From Albugo candida (taxonomy: Eukaryota > Oomycota > Peronosporomycetes > Albuginales > Albuginaceae), in the NCBI GenBank assembly GCA_905220665.1, contig CAJNAR010000165.1:248001-312000 (forward strand): a stretch of 64,000 nt of DNA, read 5' to 3'. The translations under genes were made by a program, and so were the position numbers. Position 1 is the first letter of the stretch, and each line of letters begins with the position of its first letter. The notes beneath the pieces were generated by a model. The model was not told the origin of the DNA and did not search any database. It worked only from the letters and a program-made list of their open reading frames with translations. Positions 59,947 through 64,000 of this stretch are shown in pieces.

Positions 59947-62900
59947 TACCGATAAATTTCGATATCACTGGTGATGGTGCGCTGTTTCATCTTTTTTTTG
60001 CAAGTCGCTTTTTTTACTTTGATTCCTACCTTTTTAAACTATGTGAGCTTCCGATTACACGCCATAAAAAGTATATGATACATTATACACATCGTCAATC
60101 AGCCACATTGCAATAAGCAAGTTCAATCAAGAGGATACACGAGTAAGTCTACCAGAGCTGTTTTCCGGTTGAGCTTAAAATAACAAACGTACATGATTAT
60201 AGCATGTAAACATGCACAATAAAAGCGTGTATTAATTTGATTGATACGGTAGGGTTCTAAACTGCCAGTACTTTGGAAAAGGTCGCAAGGTCCGCCTGAT
60301 AGAAAAAGATAACTCTAAGTCCAGTTTGATCGCGCAAATAGCGTACTTGAGCAGTTCGAGTAGTTACAGAAATTCCAACATCATCCGCAAAGATCAATAG
60401 CTTTGACCATTGCCACTAATTCACATTTTTCATTCGAAGGATAAGCTATAAATGTTTTCTGCGATAGCAGTAAAGAGGGTATTGCGGTAGGTCGAATTCT
60501 ACTTCGACTCACCATTTTTGTTCAACGAGCGATAGTAGAGCAACAGCTTGTTAGATCAAGTCATCTGATCTCTTTCTAACCGTATCTTCAAATTCAAGTT
60601 CGTAGTCTATATCGACACGTGAGCGAAGTCGTGGTCCACGTAGTGATAAATTACAAATCGCGAGCAACAAGCTCTTGGTACCTAAAACCCTATACCAAAA
60701 CGTAATTCACACCACAATAATTACAAAAGAACGAAATAGAGCGTGGCACTAAATATTCTAGGACATGGTTGGACAAAATCGGGGGCTTCAAGATCAGTAT
60801 AGCTTCACACGAGAGAGAAGATCAATAATAACGATAGCAAAATGAAATTATTATACTATCAATAGAGAAATGAAAGGTTTAGCTCCAATTGAAAGATTAG
60901 AATGGTTGAATATCTAGATCATGCATGTGAACATCAAACCGCTTATGACCAGACTTCCCGTACATCAACCATTCTGACTCGTGCAAATGTTCTTTTGAGG
61001 GTAACGAGTCATCCTTACTGCTTCCAAGGACATCTTGCAGAGATCTAGACTTTTTATCAAGCGAGAGGAACGTGAGTGAATCTTGTGCATTCACATCGGT
61101 CATGATCGTTAGGATTTTCAATCGTGTTGAGCGAAGTGTTGCCAAATTAATCACCCACTATTGTGGAGAGGATTTGAGCCCTTTAGAAGTGTAGGAAGTG
61201 CTGTGCTTTTGACGAGAAACGTTTTCCAATTGGGCAGCGGCCAACAATAAGGATCTTGGATATTGTTCACTGCGTGGGTGTGGCGTACAAGACCATTGGT
61301 GGTCCATGAGACATATTTGCACTACATCTTTTGTTTGTTGAAGCAGATTATCAGATCGATGGCACCAGACACAATTTTGTAAACAAGGAGCACCGTATCG
61401 TTCAAGGCACATTACACACGGTGGTGGGCAATTCTCCCTATCAACCAAAACGATGTGTGGGTTCTTTTGAAACTGATCGATACCGGTATGGCAAGGTCTA
61501 TGTCAACTGCAATGAGATTCAGATATCTCAAAGTGAATGTGAAAGGAGAAGTAAGCAATGTGACTTAGATGTGTGACCGTGAGACCGTTCATACGCCAGA
61601 TAGTACATCTCCGGAAACTTGCACGCTCACATAACAAATTCATATCCTCATTTACCTGCCTAATATCTCTAGGCTAGAAATTGGCCGTATACAACATTGC
61701 CAGTTGGAAGAAGCTGCAGGACAAGCGCCGGCGAAAGATCATCGGACCTCGGACAGTTTCTACTTCCTCCTTTTACGAGTATCTTCGTATTCCATCCGGG
61801 CCTGCTCAATTTTTCGGGCTTTGTATCTAACGCTTCCAATCGAAGAAGGAAAACTACTATACATGTAGTTCCTGAACATCGTTCGTATGCTTGCTTCAGA
61901 TAAGAGTGCTTTTCTTATAAACGACATTCTAGTCGAGCTATGCTAAGCAGGCAAGTATCCCACGTTCGAGCTATCCATGCAAGAGAATCAACAACATCCT
62001 TTAAAATGCATTGTTTCACAGCTTCGAAGACCTCATTCAACATCTTGTTATCTAGTCACCTAGGGAATAATGAATGGCATCGTAGGATACATAAAAAGTG
62101 AATTCTAATGCTGCATGTATTCTTCGTACCAAATTGCGAGCTAATGGTAGAGAGTTTGTGCGATATAGTAATGGGAAAACACAAATGGAATTTTCTTATG
62201 TTAGCGACAAACTGCGGAGTAAGGAAAAATGTGCGAACCAATAATGTGCAATCATCTCCGATAAATGCGGGCAGACTAATTCTTCGGTTCATAAGAAGGA
62301 ACTTTGAGACCAGAAAACATTTGACTAAAACGTTGCGTCGGATCAGATGTCCTCATTGCGATAGCCTGGCTATCTTGACCTTAATTTTTTTTCTAACATA
62401 AGCAGGTGTGAATACCAACGCATATCGCAGAAAAAAATATCATGTTTATTTGGTGAAGTAAAATAATTGATGTGAGATGAAGTTGCTTTCGTTGTTGCGG
62501 TGAAAAATGAAATGATCTACTAGTACATCGAGAAGCGCAGAGAATGGACAATGGAGAGAAGATGCGTGATGGATCTTCCCTAGTAGGATCAGTGTAGTTG
62601 ACCTTTTCTCAAATTGCGCAATATATCTGTCGAGCTTGATTCAACTCCATTAAGTCCCAACAGGCATCAATCCTCTCAATTATAAACGTGTTCATATAAT
62701 GTATGCACGAAGATGTCTGATCAGGCCACTGAGCCATGAAACAATCTTCAAAATGTGGCGTAGGGCCAGTATAAATACGGAAGTTTGTCTTCCTAACCTA
62801 TAAGACGATGGGGGAACTTTCCCGGTAGAGGCTTTCCTTTTCCCGCTACAATTCCGTGCTGACCACACAACAAACTCTGAAATGAACACACGATACTTTT

Positions 62901-64000
62901 CTGGCAGTAAGGTAATCTGTCTTAACCAGTGGGGCATACTTTTGACATATCGATTCAACCAAGCATCATAGAAGAAATATCGGCGCGGCCAGCTTAATCA
63001 CGATGTTACGGGGAGGATTAATGTGAGATTGATGATAAAGAAGTTACAAGTAATTGACGTTTTCATGTCCACTTAGAATGACAGCAAGGACCTCGCATCG
63101 AAATGAGACTACACACATGAAGCATCAACTTTGTCGGTCAAGCTATATTACTCCTATCCTTTCAGCTTCTTGTGTGCATGTAAAATGAATGATTATCATT
63201 GTTGGTGAGGATCTAACTCGTGTTTTCTTCTGCTAGCTAAAGCTACACAAGGGAGCTGATAATCAACGCGGAATAAATAGGTGAGAGATTATCGAGACCT
63301 TGCACAGCGTTTTCGACACGTCTCGGTAGAAGTTTAAAGACCCAGACTACCGTCTACTACAGAAGGTTATCAAGCCCTACTCACAAATGCTTTCGCTTGC
63401 GAGTTTAGGTAGCTTTCCTTCATGTAATATTGTATAGGTACCCGGAATAATAATTACTTTTACTACAAACTGTTAATGTGAAGAGGCTTTCTCCAGCCGT
63501 CTGGAATCCATCAGGATCTTACACAATTATGGTCGAAGTGTGCATGCGACTGTATGAGGGTTAGCTCACATCCTTCGCTTGGATAAGACAAAGTGATCAC
63601 GTGCATTGAATGAGAATTGAACCAAGTCGTCGATAGATCAATCGGATACTTTATGCCTCTTCTCACGAAGGCGTCAACTTGTATGCCCGATAATCTTATG
63701 CAGTTTCCTGCTTTTATGAAAGAGTAGACTACCTGGATAAATAACCTGTGTTCTACACGGAGGGAGGAGAGTTTGCCGTTATTGTAGTCGTGAGTGTGTA
63801 AGTAGGAGCTGTAATGTGTATATAATAAAAAAAAGTGTATAGATATAAGTTATACTATACTTTATCGATCATATTAGCATATTCGTAGTAAGTCTTTACA
63901 AAAAGTAGTCTAGATCATAGAAAGGAACGTCTGCATTTTCATATTCGCACAAGAAGCACTTGCATAGTCATTTGTAACCTTCGATCCTCAGTGCAATGGT
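59947..64000. other. about 4 kb without a firmly supported gene
   Basis: Minus 60260-60480 reads CELVAMVKAIDLCG, then, in another frame, ISVTTRTAQVRYLRDQTGLR. This recalls a transposase helix-turn-helix but is too short to call. Minus 60897-61154 (85 codons), plus 61331-61576 and minus 62692-62958 are open but match nothing I know. 63800-63900 is a very AT-rich tract. Confidence 0.3.

Noticed and set aside
1..64000. CRISPR arrays, prokaryotic operons, rRNA genes
   Set aside because: No spaced repeats, no tandem co-directional genes and no rRNA-like sequence; the content is eukaryotic.

Overview
This window is eukaryotic and looks like accessory DNA of a plant-parasitic oomycete, most likely an Albugo (white blister rust) species. 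The evidence is AT-rich DNA with no operons, many decayed Ty1/copia elements with oomycete-style gag and pol motifs, LINE, MULE and TA-inserting DDE elements, and a small family of secreted cysteine-rich proteins. The family carries the CX2CX5G ('CCG') motif described for Albugo effectors, and the intact member also reads CHXC. The species is inferred; I could not run a search. I see no housekeeping gene.

Layout: 2-4734 is a complete but decayed minus-strand copia element with paired 141-bp LTRs and a SINE-like insertion in gag. 5160-8000 is a second decayed copia (minus). 8974-13510 is a broken CCG effector gene (copy A, plus) with a 5'-truncated LINE inside it, flanked by a perfect 16-bp duplication. 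13570-15310 is the end of another broken member (copy D, minus), tail to tail with A and cut by a 2.8-kb TA-flanked DDE transposon (15311-18076). 21520-22636 is a LINE fragment. 22800-23920 holds unassigned coding-like ORFs. 27180-29560 is copia (minus) and 30290-31800 is a copia gag fragment (plus). 33822-35999 is the only long intact gene: a 725-residue secreted CCG protein (copy B, minus). 36730-40023 is copia (minus, same family as the 5-8 kb element). 43185-45015 is a LINE fragment abutting a second transposase fragment. 46200-46605 is a LINE endonuclease remnant. 48390-50471 is a lightly damaged CCG copy (copy C, minus). 53520-55010 is a MULE transposase pseudogene. 55307-59941 is a complete but dead copia element with 5-bp target duplications. 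The rest has no gene I can support.

How it fits together: four members of one secreted-protein family sit within about 42 kb. One is intact. One is split by a LINE, one is cut by a DNA transposon, and one carries a few nonsense or frameshift lesions. The transposons do not cooperate with the genes; they are the agents that break them up. Many listed ORFs start at non-ATG codons and are shadows of decayed elements on the other strand.
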